A stretch of DNA of 64,000 nt from Morganella sibonii (GTDB taxonomy: Bacteria; Pseudomonadota; Gammaproteobacteria; Enterobacterales; Enterobacteriaceae): assembly GCF_040560245.1 (NCBI RefSeq), contig NZ_JAKMWP010000004.1. One strand, given 5' to 3'. Numbering within the stretch: the first letter of the stretch is position 1; every line of letters begins with the position of its first letter. This document shows, piece after piece, positions 24,331 through 33,100 of the stretch. The notes beneath the pieces were generated by a model. That model was not told where the DNA came from, did no database searches, and saw only the letters and a program-made list of their open reading frames with translations. The translations under genes were made by a program, and so were the position numbers.

Positions 24331-25653
24331 GTGTTTCTGGCTCAGGAAATTATCCGCAAAAAACGGGACGGACATCCGCTCTCTGATGAGGAAATTCGTT
24401 TCTTTATTAACGGCGTACGTGATAATTCAGTCTCTGAGGGACAAATTGCGGCGCTGGCGATGACTATTTATTTCCATGATATGAACCCGCAGGAGCGCGT
24501 CTCGCTGACACTGGCGATGCGGGACTCCGGCTCGGTTCTGGACTGGAAACACCTTAATTTACCGGGACCGGTTGTGGATAAACATTCCACCGGTGGTGTC
24601 GGGGATGTAACTTCTCTGATGCTCGGACCGATGGTCGCTGCCTGCGGCGGCTATATCCCGATGATCTCCGGCCGCGGCCTGGGGCATACCGGCGGTACGC
24701 TCGACAAACTGGAAGCGATTCCCGGCTTTGACATTTTCCCGGATGATGAAACCTTCCGTCGCATCATCAAAGAGACCGGTGTGGCGATTATCGGCCAGAC
24801 CAACTCTCTGGCACCGGCGGATAAGCGTTTCTATGCAACCCGCGATATTACGGCAACCGTAGACTCAATCCCGCTTATCACCGCCTCTATCCTCGGCAAA
24901 AAACTGGCTGAAGGCCTGGATGCGCTGGTGATGGATGTGAAAGTGGGCTCCGGGGCATTTATGCCGACATATGAATTATCAGAGCAGCTGGCGCAGGCGA
25001 TCGTACAGGTTGCCAACGGCGCGGGCTGCCGGACGACCGCACTGCTGACTGACATGAATCAGGTGCTGGCCTCCAGTGCCGGTAATGCGGTGGAAGTGCG
25101 TGAAGCGGTGCGTTTCCTGACCGGTGAGTACCGCAATCCGCGTCTGTATGACGTTACCATGGCGCTGTGCAAAGAGATGCTGGTCTCCGGCGGACTGGCG
25201 GCTGACCGCACAGAGGCGGAAGAAAAACTGCAGCGTGTGCTGGATAATGGCAAAGCGGCGGAAATTTTCGGCCGGATGGTAGCCGCACAGAGCGGACCGG
25301 CTGATTTTATCGAACGCTATTCGCACTATCTGCCATCGGCAGTACTCAGCAAACCGGTCTATGCTGAAACTGAAGGCATTGTCACCGCGATGGATACCCG
25401 CGCACTGGGTATGGCAGTTGTCGCACTGGGCGGCGGACGCCGTAAAGCCAGCGATCCGATTGACTACAGCGTCGGGTTAAGTGATATTGCGCCGATCAAC
25501 AGTATTGCAGACGGACAGATGCCGCTGGCGATGATCCATGCCAATAATGAAGAAGCGTGGAATGAAGCGGCTCAGGCAGTACGTCAGGCCATCACACTGA
25601 GTGAACATCCGGTTACTGATACCCCGCTGATTTACCGCCGGATCAGCGAATAA
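24331..25653 (+). CDS. deoA: thymidine phosphorylase
   Basis: 440 residues from a GTG start with AAGGAG six bases upstream (E. coli 440). Motifs: VDKHSTGGVGDVTSL (phosphate and pyrimidine loop), SGRGLGHTGGTLDKLE, the DVKVGSGAFM strand and the C-terminal GGGRRKASDPIDYSVG. It converts thymidine plus phosphate to thymine and deoxyribose-1-phosphate, passing the sugar to DeoB. The leader contains the deoC-deoA hairpin. Confidence 0.97.
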   Translation: MFLAQEIIRKKRDGHPLSDEEIRFFINGVRDNSVSEGQIAALAMTIYFHDMNPQERVSLTLAMRDSGSVLDWKHLNLPGPVVDKHSTGGVGDVTSLMLGPMVAACGGYIPMISGRGLGHTGGTLDKLEAIPGFDIFPDDETFRRIIKETGVAIIGQTNSLAPADKRFYATRDITATVDSIPLITASILGKKLAEGLDALVMDVKVGSGAFMPTYELSEQLAQAIVQVANGAGCRTTALLTDMNQVLASSAGNAVEVREAVRFLTGEYRNPRLYDVTMALCKEMLVSGGLAADRTEAEEKLQRVLDNGKAAEIFGRMVAAQSGPADFIERYSHYLPSAVLSKPVYAETEGIVTAMDTRALGMAVVALGGGRRKASDPIDYSVGLSDIAPINSIADGQMPLAMIHANNEEAWNEAAQAVRQAITLSEHPVTDTPLIYRRISE

Positions 25654-25715
25654 GAACAATTTTGTTATTCACGCGGAGCCCTGCATCCTGACGTGATCTG
25701 ACACAGGAGAGAAGT

Positions 25716-26939
25716 ATGAAACGTACATTTATTATGGTGCTGGATTCATTCGGTATCGGCGCCGCACATGATGCCGCTGATTTCGGCGACACCGGTGCTG
25801 ACACGTTAGGTCATATCGCACAGGCCTGTGCCCGCGGTGAAGCAGACAAAGGCCGTAAAGGGCCGCTGCATCTGCCGAATCTGTCCCGTCTGGGATTGGG
25901 TAAAGCTGCAGAAGAATCCACCGGGCATTTCCCGGAAGGTCTGGATAAAGATGCAGAGGTCATCGGCGCATACGGCTACGCCGGGGAATTATCTTCCGGT
26001 AAAGATACCCCGTCCGGTCACTGGGAAATTGCCGGTGTACCGGTTCTGTTTGACTGGGGTTATTTCAGCGATCATGAAAATAGTTTCCCGCAGGAATTAC
26101 TGGATATTCTCGTAAAACGCGCCAATCTGCCGGGCTATCTCGGTAACTGCCACTCATCCGGCACCGTGATTCTGGATCAGCTCGGCGAAGAGCATATGAA
26201 AACCGGCAAACCGATTTTCTACACCTCTGCGGACTCCGTTTTCCAGATTGCCTGCCACGAAGAAACATACGGCCTGGAAAAACTGTATGAGCTGTGTGAA
26301 ATTGCCCGTGAAGAACTGACCAAAGGCGGTTACAACATCGGCCGCGTGATTGCGCGTCCGTTTACCGGCGAAAAAGCCGGTTCATTTGAACGTACCGGCA
26401 ACCGTCACGACTATGCGGTAGAGCCGCCGTCAGCCACTATGCTGCAAAAGCTGGTGGAGGAAAAGCAGGGCGAAGTGGTCTCTATCGGTAAAATTGCGGA
26501 TATTTATGCCCATGTCGGTATCACCAAAAAAGTGAAAGCAACCGGGATTGATGCGCTGTTTGACGCATCGCTGGAAGAGATGAAACTGGCGGGCGATAAC
26601 ACTATCGTCTTTACCAACTTCGTTGATTTCGATTCTTCCTACGGCCACCGCCGTGATGTGGCCGGTTATGCTGCAGCGCTGGAGTTATTTGACCGCCGTC
26701 TGCCGGAAATGCTGAAGCTGGTGAAAGAGGATGATGTTCTGATCCTGACCGCCGATCACGGCTGTGATCCGACCTGGCCGGGCACTGATCATACCCGCGA
26801 GCATATTCCGGTATTGGTTTACGGACCGAACGTCAAACCGGGCTCACTGGGCTACCGTGAAACATTTGCGGATATCGGACAGACAGTTGCGTCCTATTTT
26901 AATTTATCCCCGATGGATTACGGCAAAAACATGCTGTAA
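25716..26939 (+). CDS. deoB: phosphopentomutase
   Basis: 407 residues, exact E. coli length. Alkaline phosphatase-superfamily fold with Mn-binding LDSFGIGAAHDAADFGDTGA (D and G-rich start), catalytic Thr region GKDTPSGHWEI, and metal ligands in TNFVDFDSSYGHRRD and LTADHGCDPTWPGTDHTRE. It interconverts (deoxy)ribose-1-phosphate and -5-phosphate. ACAGGAGAG precedes the ATG. Confidence 0.97.
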   Translation: MKRTFIMVLDSFGIGAAHDAADFGDTGADTLGHIAQACARGEADKGRKGPLHLPNLSRLGLGKAAEESTGHFPEGLDKDAEVIGAYGYAGELSSGKDTPSGHWEIAGVPVLFDWGYFSDHENSFPQELLDILVKRANLPGYLGNCHSSGTVILDQLGEEHMKTGKPIFYTSADSVFQIACHEETYGLEKLYELCEIAREELTKGGYNIGRVIARPFTGEKAGSFERTGNRHDYAVEPPSATMLQKLVEEKQGEVVSIGKIADIYAHVGITKKVKATGIDALFDASLEEMKLAGDNTIVFTNFVDFDSSYGHRRDVAGYAAALELFDRRLPEMLKLVKEDDVLILTADHGCDPTWPGTDHTREHIPVLVYGPNVKPGSLGYRETFADIGQTVASYFNLSPMDYGKNML

Positions 26940-26954
26940 TGTGTTTCTTTTTTC

Positions 26955-26975
26955 GGGCAGACAGTCAGTCTGCCC
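26955..26975 (+). other. hairpin between deoB and deoD
   Basis: GGGCAGAC and GTCTGCCC form a perfect 8-bp stem with a five-base loop, followed by a pyrimidine stretch (TTTCCCTTT). It may attenuate readthrough or stabilise the mRNA 3' end of deoB. Confidence 0.7.
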
Positions 26976-27007
26976 TTTCCCTTTGGATTGACTGAAAGGA
27001 TTTTTTT

Positions 27008-27727
27008 ATGGCTACCCCTCACATTAATGCTGAACGTGGTGATTTTGCTGATGTTGTTCTGATGCCCGGCGACCCGCTGCGTGCAAAATACATTGCAGAA
27101 AATTTTCTGGAAGATATTAAACAGGTTAACAATGTGCGTGGCATGCTGGGTTTTACCGGAACCTATAAAGGCCGCCGTATTTCCGTGATGGGTCACGGTA
27201 TGGGTATCCCGTCCTGCTCCATTTATGCCAAAGAGCTGATCACCGAATTTGATGTGAAAACCATTATCCGTGTCGGCTCCTGCGGGGCTATCAGCCGTGA
27301 TGTCAAACTGCGTGATGTGGTTATCGGGATGGGGGCGAGTACGGATTCCAAAGTGAACCGTCTGCGTTTCAAAGATAACGATTTCGCGGCTATCGCGGAT
27401 TTCGGCCTGGTACGCAATGCTGTTGAAGCTGCTGAAACTGCCGGTATTCCGGCGCGTGTCGGTAATATCTTCTCTGCCGATTTATTCTATACGCCGGACC
27501 CGCAAATGTTTGACGTGATGGAAAAATACGGCATCCTGGGCGTGGAAATGGAAGCTGCCGGTATTTATGGCGTAGCGGCGGAATTCGGAGCGAAAGCGCT
27601 GACTATCTGTACTGTTTCTGACCATATCCGTACCGGTGAAAACTTACCGGCAGAAGAACGTCAGACTACTTTTAATGAAATGATCACTATTGCGCTGGAA
27701 TCTGTTTTACTGGGCGATAAGAAGTAA
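27008..27727 (+). CDS. deoD: purine-nucleoside phosphorylase
   Basis: 239 residues (E. coli 239), the hexameric type. MPGDPLRAKYIAE holds the phosphate-binding start, VMGHGMGIPS the ribose/phosphate loop, VEMEAAGIYGVA the nucleoside-binding Glu/Met, and CTVSDHI the catalytic Asp. It cleaves purine (deoxy)nucleosides with phosphate. AAAGGA lies upstream. Last gene of the deo operon, closed by a strong terminator. Confidence 0.97.
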   Translation: MATPHINAERGDFADVVLMPGDPLRAKYIAENFLEDIKQVNNVRGMLGFTGTYKGRRISVMGHGMGIPSCSIYAKELITEFDVKTIIRVGSCGAISRDVKLRDVVIGMGASTDSKVNRLRFKDNDFAAIADFGLVRNAVEAAETAGIPARVGNIFSADLFYTPDPQMFDVMEKYGILGVEMEAAGIYGVAAEFGAKALTICTVSDHIRTGENLPAEERQTTFNEMITIALESVLLGDKK

Positions 27728-27745
27728 TTTATTTCAGTCATTATA

Positions 27746-27786
27746 AAAACCGTTGCCGGTATTATTCTCCGGCAGCGGTTTTTTTA
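27746..27786 (+). terminator. deo operon terminator
   Basis: AAAACCGTTGCCGG and CCGGCAGCGGTTTT form a long stem with one mismatch, followed by T7. With A-rich bases on the other side it may also serve the small minus-strand gene that ends here. Confidence 0.92.
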
Positions 27787-28014
27787 TTATTTACTGTTAT
27801 CAGGTCCGGTATGAATTTCTGAAACACCATTTCCTATCGCAATTTTAAAACTAAAATCACAGGTTTTATTGAGAACTTTGGCATAGGCTATGAATATAAT
27901 TAACGTCAATAATACTACCATAAAGGATAAGCTGATTATTCTTGCGGCGGATATTATAAAATTAAAAATAATTATGGGTAATTCTGGTATTTTCATCATA
28001 TTAAAAGAACACAT
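27787..28014 (-). CDS. hypothetical small membrane protein
   Basis: 75 residues at most; ATGs at 28014, 27999 and 27996 are possible and none has a clear ribosome site, so start and even expression are doubtful. A long hydrophobic run (IIIFNFIISAARIISL then SFMVVLLTLIIFIAYA) would make one or two membrane helices, followed by a ~28-residue soluble tail with DFSFK. The 56-residue protein encoded just upstream has the same layout and a DFSLK motif, suggesting the two are diverged duplicates. Base composition is AT-rich compared with deoD. Function unknown. Confidence 0.4.
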   Translation of the reverse strand: MCSFNMMKIPELPIIIFNFIISAARIISLSFMVVLLTLIIFIAYAKVLNKTCDFSFKIAIGNGVSEIHTGPDNSK

Positions 28015-28078
28015 AAGTAAGTTAATAAGAAAGTAAAATAAGGTGCCTGATTAACCGCTACCTGCAACAGAGAGAAAC

Positions 28079-28096
28079 GGGGGGATTTCTCCCCCC
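28079..28096 (-). terminator. hairpin behind the 56-residue ORF
   Basis: GGGGGGA and TCCCCCC pair perfectly around a four-base loop. On the minus strand the following bases are only moderately T-rich (GTTTCTCTC), so termination is plausible but not certain. Confidence 0.45.
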
Positions 28097-28102
28097 TCAG
28101 CA

Positions 28103-28273
28103 TCATTTATCACTACAGGACAATGTTGCGTCAACCAGCATATCTCCGCCTTTCAATGAAAAATCGGATACCCGATGATTATTGAGTAACGAATTTACAA
28201 CATCAGAAATTGTAAGAGCGATTATTAATACCACTACAACTATGGCTAATGTTGTTATTGATCTTTCGGTCAT
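28103..28273 (-). CDS. hypothetical 56-residue single-pass membrane protein
   Basis: The frame starts MTERSITTLAIVVVVLIIAL and ends DATLSCSDK. It has an excellent AAAGGAG site nine bases before the ATG. Residues 7-23 form one hydrophobic helix; the remaining ~33 residues are polar, with a DFSLK motif shared with the neighbouring ORF and a lone Cys. I do not recognise a family. The 5' side holds three strong hairpins (see the next entry), unusual for such a short gene. A toxin-like or regulatory membrane peptide is one possibility, but nothing in the sequence proves it. Confidence 0.55.
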   Translation of the reverse strand: MTERSITTLAIVVVVLIIALTISDVVNSLLNNHRVSDFSLKGGDMLVDATLSCSDK

Positions 28274-28581
28274 TTCTCTTGACTCCTTTAATTTAAGGAG
28301 GCAAAATCCCTATTGTTCTGGTAGGGATTCGGCCCCGGTTTATGTTGAAAAACGTAATCGGGGCTTTCTTCTATCAGGAACAGGGAAATATAGCCTGATC
28401 CGGACAGAATCAGGCACCCGCAGAAAATATAACAACTGTATTTCTCTTTATCTCTAACCCATTCGGGGGATAATGTGGAGATATATCACAAAATATTAGT
28501 CTCACTATCCGTTAATACAATGATTTTTATTTTTGTCAGTTAGCGGAAATAATAAAGCCGCTATTAAGCGGCTTTATTTTA
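28274..28581. other. hairpin-rich spacer upstream of the 56-residue gene
   Basis: Three inverted repeats lie in a row: AATCCCTA/TAGGGATT (28305-28329), GCCCCG/CGGGGC (28332-28364, extended by GTT/AAT with a mismatch) and GCCTGAT/ATCAGGC (28393-28415). They could fold in a transcript from either strand. At 28555-28580 an AAGCCGC/GCGGCTT hairpin with adjoining T-rich and A-rich sides probably ends the pqqL-like gene on the minus strand. No other gene is seen. Confidence 0.7.
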
Positions 28582-31368
28582 TTATGGCGGGGTGAGCATA
28601 AATAATTTTTCATTCTCACCGCTGTAGCGGGATAATGCGCGGTTAATATCTTCTGCGGTAATCTGATTGATTAACGCCTCTTCCGTTATTATGCGGGTAA
28701 ATTCATTATCATCCCCGGCAATCTGAGCCAGTGATTCTGTCCAGAATGCAGCACTCTGATAAACCTGCTGTTTTTCCAGTAACCAGTTGGCTCTGGCTTC
28801 TTTCAGTGCATTTTCACTGATACCTTCTGCTTTCAGTTTTTTCAGCACAGTCCGGCTTAATGCGGTCATCTCTGCGGCGCGCTGAGGATCGGTGGTGAAA
28901 TTCAGCCGGGCGCTGTAGTACGGTGACGGCAGTTTTGCCAGCATAGAGGAGAAACTCAGGGCATAAATACCGCCGGCCTGTTCACGCAGTGCGGTGCGCA
29001 GCTGTTTACTGATGATGCTGTCAGCCAGTTGCAGGGTCAGGCTCTCTTTATGTGACCACTGTGCCGGTGCGGCATACTGAATACTTACCATGGTCTTATC
29101 AGAACTGGCGATCGGGTAAGTCCGGCTGAAAGACATCATTTTCGGCGCAATGGCCGGGTCCCGCCATTGCAGGTGCTGCCCGGAAGCGGGCAGGGTGGCA
29201 ATCCATTTCTCAACAGCCTGTTTTATCTGTTTTTTATCTGCCGCACCACTGATCACTAACGTCATGTCCTGTACCGGGCTGAGCAGAAGCCGGTGATTGT
29301 TCTGTAACTGTGCGGCCGTAAACTGACGCCAGCCACCGTTTTCACTGATCACCAGACGATCACCGTTAGTATGGCTTTCGCGGTTGATGGCATCCAGGAA
29401 ACGGCGCTCCACCGGGGTACTGCTCAGGCTTTCCAGCATCATTTGCTGATTGCGGAGGAGTTTCTCACCGCTGAACTGCGGCTGTGTGATCTTCAGATGC
29501 AGCAGTTTCAGCAGCGTATCCAGCTCTTCCGGTGGTGCCTCACCACGGAAGCCGTGATTCAGCAGTTCACTGTACGGCCGCAGTGTGAGGCTGTGCTGCT
29601 TACTGAATAATGTCAGCTCACGGGCACTCAGTTCGCCATAACCGCTGCTTTCCGGCAGTTTCAGTGCCCAGTCGGTCAGTCCTTCCTGTCCGGCGGGTTC
29701 CAGTGAACGGCCACCCGGGATGCGCAGGTTGATCTGAATATTGTCTTTCAGATTTTTATCCTGATGCACAATCACCCGCAGACCATTGGATAACTGCCAC
29801 GACTCCGTGGACGGCAGCGACAGTGATTGTTCCTGCACGATGGTACCGGTGGCAGCCGGGGCGACATTCAGCGCCACCTGCCGCACTGTCAGGGAGAACG
29901 GTCCCGGGGTTGATTGGCGGATTTGCTGCCAGCGGTCAGTAAACGTTTTTTCCGTAAAACGTGTCTGTTCGCTGTCCGGTCCGAGCAGCGCCAGACGCGG
30001 TGATGCCTGATTCAGGAATCCGGACACATGCGTTTTCAGCGTATCCGGCGTAACCGGTTTGAGCAATTCCCAGGCAGTAGTGAGCTGCTGACGTTTGTCC
30101 TGAACCGGCATCCGGTATTCCAGCGCAGTGGTGATGGTATCCGCGAGATAATCATGGCCGTAGCGGGATTCCCCGGCGGCCTGCTGACTGAGTTTTGCCA
30201 GCAGACTCTGCCGTGCATCATCCAGCTCTGCCTGTGTGACCGGCTGTGTCGACAGGCGCTGAATCTCTGTCCACAACAGGGTGATGCTGCCGAGATAATC
30301 CCCGCCCTGAGGATGCACTATCATCAGTTGCTGAAGACGACGGCTGTCCAGCATAGCTCCCTGCGGGTTGATACTGGCGGCAGGCAGCTGTCCGTTATCC
30401 ACCAGTGCAGTCAGGCGCTGATTGAGAATTGTCACCCAGAGATTATCCAGCAGGTCGTCATACTGTCCGTCACGGGTGTTGAGCGGGGCACGGATATCTC
30501 TCTGCAGCGCGAACTGCATAATGCGCTGTCCCTGCTCCTTATCAAAGACCGGCTTTACCAGCAGACCCGGCTGAGGGGCAAAACGCTGACGGGCCGGATC
30601 ATCCTGTTCGGCGTCTTTTTTGGCAGGCTGATTAAAATACGCTTCCGCCAGATTGCTGACATCGTGGCGGTTAAACTGCCCGATAACCACCAGGCTCATA
30701 CGCTGCGGCTGATACCAGGTCTGATAGTAGTCTTTTGCCTTGCTGACCGGTGCGTGGCGGATCACATCCAATAACCCGATCGGGTCGCGTTCCGCATAGA
30801 GACTGCCTGCATAGCGCAGCTGCTCAAGAGCATTATTGATACGGAAGCCGATACCCTGGCGCAGCCGCCATTCCTCAATAATGACAGAGCGTTCTTTATC
30901 AAAGGCATCCGGGTCAAACGTCATGCCCTGTGCCCAGTCGGCGAGAACCTGTAAACCGGTCTGGATCTGTTCCGGCGTGGCCTGCGGCAGTGACAGTTTA
31001 TAGACAGTTGAATTGAGGCTGGTGGCGGCATTGACATGGCTGCCGAGGTTCAGCCCCTGTTTTTCCAGCTGTTTAAAGCTCTGTGTGTCCGGAAAATGGG
31101 TGGTGCCTTTAAAGGCCATATGCTCGGTAAAATGTGCGAGGCCGCGCTGTTCCTCTGTTTCCTGCAATGAGCCGCTTTCCACCAGCAGCCGCAGTTCCGC
31201 GCCGGGCTGCGGGCGTGACAGCAGATACACATTCATGCCGTTTGCCAGGCGGATGTGCTGTAAATCACTGCGTTGCGGCAGCGGGCGATTATCTGTGCCC
31301 GTGGTGCCGGCTGCGGTACAGCCGGTGAGGATCAGCACCGCACCGGCAAAGGTCAGTTTATAATGCAT
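28582..31368 (-). CDS. pqqL: M16 family zinc protease lipoprotein (PqqL/FusC-like)
   Basis: 928 residues (E. coli PqqL 931). Signal peptide with lipobox LTGC (Cys17), so it is probably membrane-anchored in the periplasm. The inverted zinc motif HFTEH is at residues 79-83, and the third zinc ligand is in VIIEEWR ~70 residues later. Four M16 repeats fill the length, the second half being non-catalytic. E. coli PqqL and Pectobacterium FusC cleave proteins imported through a TonB-dependent receptor to release iron. Here it is the last gene after receptor and ABC transporter, overlapping the latter by 11 bases. AGGAGT precedes the ATG. The protein substrate is unknown. Confidence 0.92.
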   Translation of the reverse strand: MHYKLTFAGAVLILTGCTAAGTTGTDNRPLPQRSDLQHIRLANGMNVYLLSRPQPGAELRLLVESGSLQETEEQRGLAHFTEHMAFKGTTHFPDTQSFKQLEKQGLNLGSHVNAATSLNSTVYKLSLPQATPEQIQTGLQVLADWAQGMTFDPDAFDKERSVIIEEWRLRQGIGFRINNALEQLRYAGSLYAERDPIGLLDVIRHAPVSKAKDYYQTWYQPQRMSLVVIGQFNRHDVSNLAEAYFNQPAKKDAEQDDPARQRFAPQPGLLVKPVFDKEQGQRIMQFALQRDIRAPLNTRDGQYDDLLDNLWVTILNQRLTALVDNGQLPAASINPQGAMLDSRRLQQLMIVHPQGGDYLGSITLLWTEIQRLSTQPVTQAELDDARQSLLAKLSQQAAGESRYGHDYLADTITTALEYRMPVQDKRQQLTTAWELLKPVTPDTLKTHVSGFLNQASPRLALLGPDSEQTRFTEKTFTDRWQQIRQSTPGPFSLTVRQVALNVAPAATGTIVQEQSLSLPSTESWQLSNGLRVIVHQDKNLKDNIQINLRIPGGRSLEPAGQEGLTDWALKLPESSGYGELSARELTLFSKQHSLTLRPYSELLNHGFRGEAPPEELDTLLKLLHLKITQPQFSGEKLLRNQQMMLESLSSTPVERRFLDAINRESHTNGDRLVISENGGWRQFTAAQLQNNHRLLLSPVQDMTLVISGAADKKQIKQAVEKWIATLPASGQHLQWRDPAIAPKMMSFSRTYPIASSDKTMVSIQYAAPAQWSHKESLTLQLADSIISKQLRTALREQAGGIYALSFSSMLAKLPSPYYSARLNFTTDPQRAAEMTALSRTVLKKLKAEGISENALKEARANWLLEKQQVYQSAAFWTESLAQIAGDDNEFTRIITEEALINQITAEDINRALSRYSGENEKLFMLTPP

Positions 31369-33058
31369 ATCGGACTCCTGATGTGCAGGTGGCGGCAGGG
31401 GCGGACAGCGCGATCACACGGTCAGCCTCCTGCTGAAGAAAACGCTGGTGACTGACCAGCAGAAGTGTGCTGCCGGGCAGGCGGCTGCGGAGCAGGCGGA
31501 TCATGCGGACAGCATTGTCATCATCCAGTGCCGAGGTAATTTCATCGAGCAGCATCAGTTTCGGCTGACTGAGCAGCAGACGGGCTATCAGCAGGCGCTG
31601 CTGTTCACCGCCTGACAGACGCTGACGCCAGTCGGCATCGGTATCCAGCTGTGGTGCGAGTACGGCAAGCCCGGTGGCACCGAGGACATCACGGTAATCG
31701 TCTGTCATGAACTGTGATGCGGCATGCGGATACGCCAGCAGGGATTTCAGTGTCCCTGACGGCAGATAGAGTGATTGCGGAACCCACATCACATCCTGTT
31801 CGCGGCTGATATTGCCGCGGTAGTAAGGCCAGTGGCCGCTGAGTGCGCGCAGCAGGGTGGATTTACCCAGCCCGGAGCGGCCGCTGATAATGGCAAATTC
31901 CCCGGCACGCAGGGAAAGAGAAACATTTTCCAGCAGCGGGCGGTTATCCGGCAGCAAAATATCGGCGGAAACGTCCAGGCGTACTGCGGATTGACGGGTT
32001 TCAGTGACATCAGACACCGCATCATTTTCCAGAAGGCGGACAAAGTGGTACAGACGGGTTACCGTTGCCTGCCAGGCGGCAATTTCTTTGTAGGCAAAAA
32101 TAAACCAGCCGAGAGAGGTGGCGACACTGGTAAATGCCTGACGCAGCTGCATTAATCCGCCCAGCATCAGTTCACCGGCGAGGAATTTCGGCAGTGCAAA
32201 CAGAATGGGCGCAAGTGCGGTAACCTGCTGATAACCGACGGTATAAAATGCCAGATTCCGCTCACAGCGGATCAGCTGATTCCAGTTGGCCGCCACGCGG
32301 GCAAAACGGGTCAGCAACTGCTGTTTATCCTGCAACTCTCCCCGCTGTCCGGCGATGGCGTCACCATGTTGTCTGCGGGTGATCAGCGCCGCACGGTAAT
32401 CCGCCTCGCGCTGCTGTTTTTCCATATTCAGTTTACGCAGCGGTCCGCCGATAAGCTGTGTCAGCGCGATACCGACCAGGGTGTAAGCGATACAGGCCCA
32501 GAACATATAGCCGTTGATCCGCCAGTCCGTCCCGGCAACAGAGAGCAGAATACTGCCGGAGAGCTGCCAGAGAATGGCGGCAAAAGAAATCAGGGTCAGC
32601 AGTGAATGCAGGAACGTGATCAGCAGGCTGAGGGTGGATTCCACCAGCAGGCGGACATCCTCGGCAATCCGCTGATCCGGGTTATCCGGTTCCTGCGCGG
32701 TCAGGCGCAGCAGGTAATGGCGGCTTTGCGGCGACAGCCAGCGGCTGAGGATCTGTTCTGTCATCCCCTCCCGCCAGCGGATAGCCAGTTTCTGCCGGAA
32801 CCAGGTGCCGAGAACCACCACCAGAATCAGTCCGCTGACCAGCACGACAAAGAATTTGATCAGCTGATACAGTGCTGCACCGTCCAGCTTCTGTAATGCA
32901 TTATAAAAATCCCCGTTCCACTGGTTCATGCGGATATTGAACCAGACGGAAGAGAGTGTCAGCCCGAGAGACAACAACAGTAAGAACCAGCAAAACAGGG
33001 CGGCACGCCGCCCCCAGAACGGCTTCACCAGCCAGATAAATTGTTTTATTGTTTTCAT
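31358..33058 (-). CDS. yddA: SbmA/BacA-type ABC transporter with fused ATPase (YddA/FusD-like)
   Basis: 566 residues. The N-terminal ~340 residues are the SbmA/BacA-like membrane domain (starting MKTIKQFIWLVKPFWGRRAA, with the NQWNGDFYNALQ motif typical of the family). The C-terminal ATPase has Walker A SGRSGLGKST, Q-loop VPQSLYLP, signature LSGGEQQRL, Walker B LMLLDEITSALD and H-loop SHQR. E. coli YddA and FusD have the same layout and lie in the same gene set. It probably carries peptides or a product of the protease across the inner membrane. It is translationally coupled to pqqL. Confidence 0.9.
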   Translation of the reverse strand: MKTIKQFIWLVKPFWGRRAALFCWFLLLLSLGLTLSSVWFNIRMNQWNGDFYNALQKLDGAALYQLIKFFVVLVSGLILVVVLGTWFRQKLAIRWREGMTEQILSRWLSPQSRHYLLRLTAQEPDNPDQRIAEDVRLLVESTLSLLITFLHSLLTLISFAAILWQLSGSILLSVAGTDWRINGYMFWACIAYTLVGIALTQLIGGPLRKLNMEKQQREADYRAALITRRQHGDAIAGQRGELQDKQQLLTRFARVAANWNQLIRCERNLAFYTVGYQQVTALAPILFALPKFLAGELMLGGLMQLRQAFTSVATSLGWFIFAYKEIAAWQATVTRLYHFVRLLENDAVSDVTETRQSAVRLDVSADILLPDNRPLLENVSLSLRAGEFAIISGRSGLGKSTLLRALSGHWPYYRGNISREQDVMWVPQSLYLPSGTLKSLLAYPHAASQFMTDDYRDVLGATGLAVLAPQLDTDADWRQRLSGGEQQRLLIARLLLSQPKLMLLDEITSALDDDNAVRMIRLLRSRLPGSTLLLVSHQRFLQQEADRVIALSAPAATCTSGVRYAL

Positions 33059-33100
33059 TGATTATTCATAACGTTAAGAGACATTGCTCACATGCTCAGA

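Noticed and set aside
28182..28457. 91-residue plus-strand frame over the small membrane-protein gene
   Set aside because: No ribosome site; it overlaps the minus-strand 56-residue gene, which has a good one, and its sequence is not protein-like. The hairpins there remain noted.
30028..30774. 248-residue open frame antisense to the M16 protease gene
   Set aside because: Composition is that of a reverse-strand shadow; the protease frame has all catalytic motifs.
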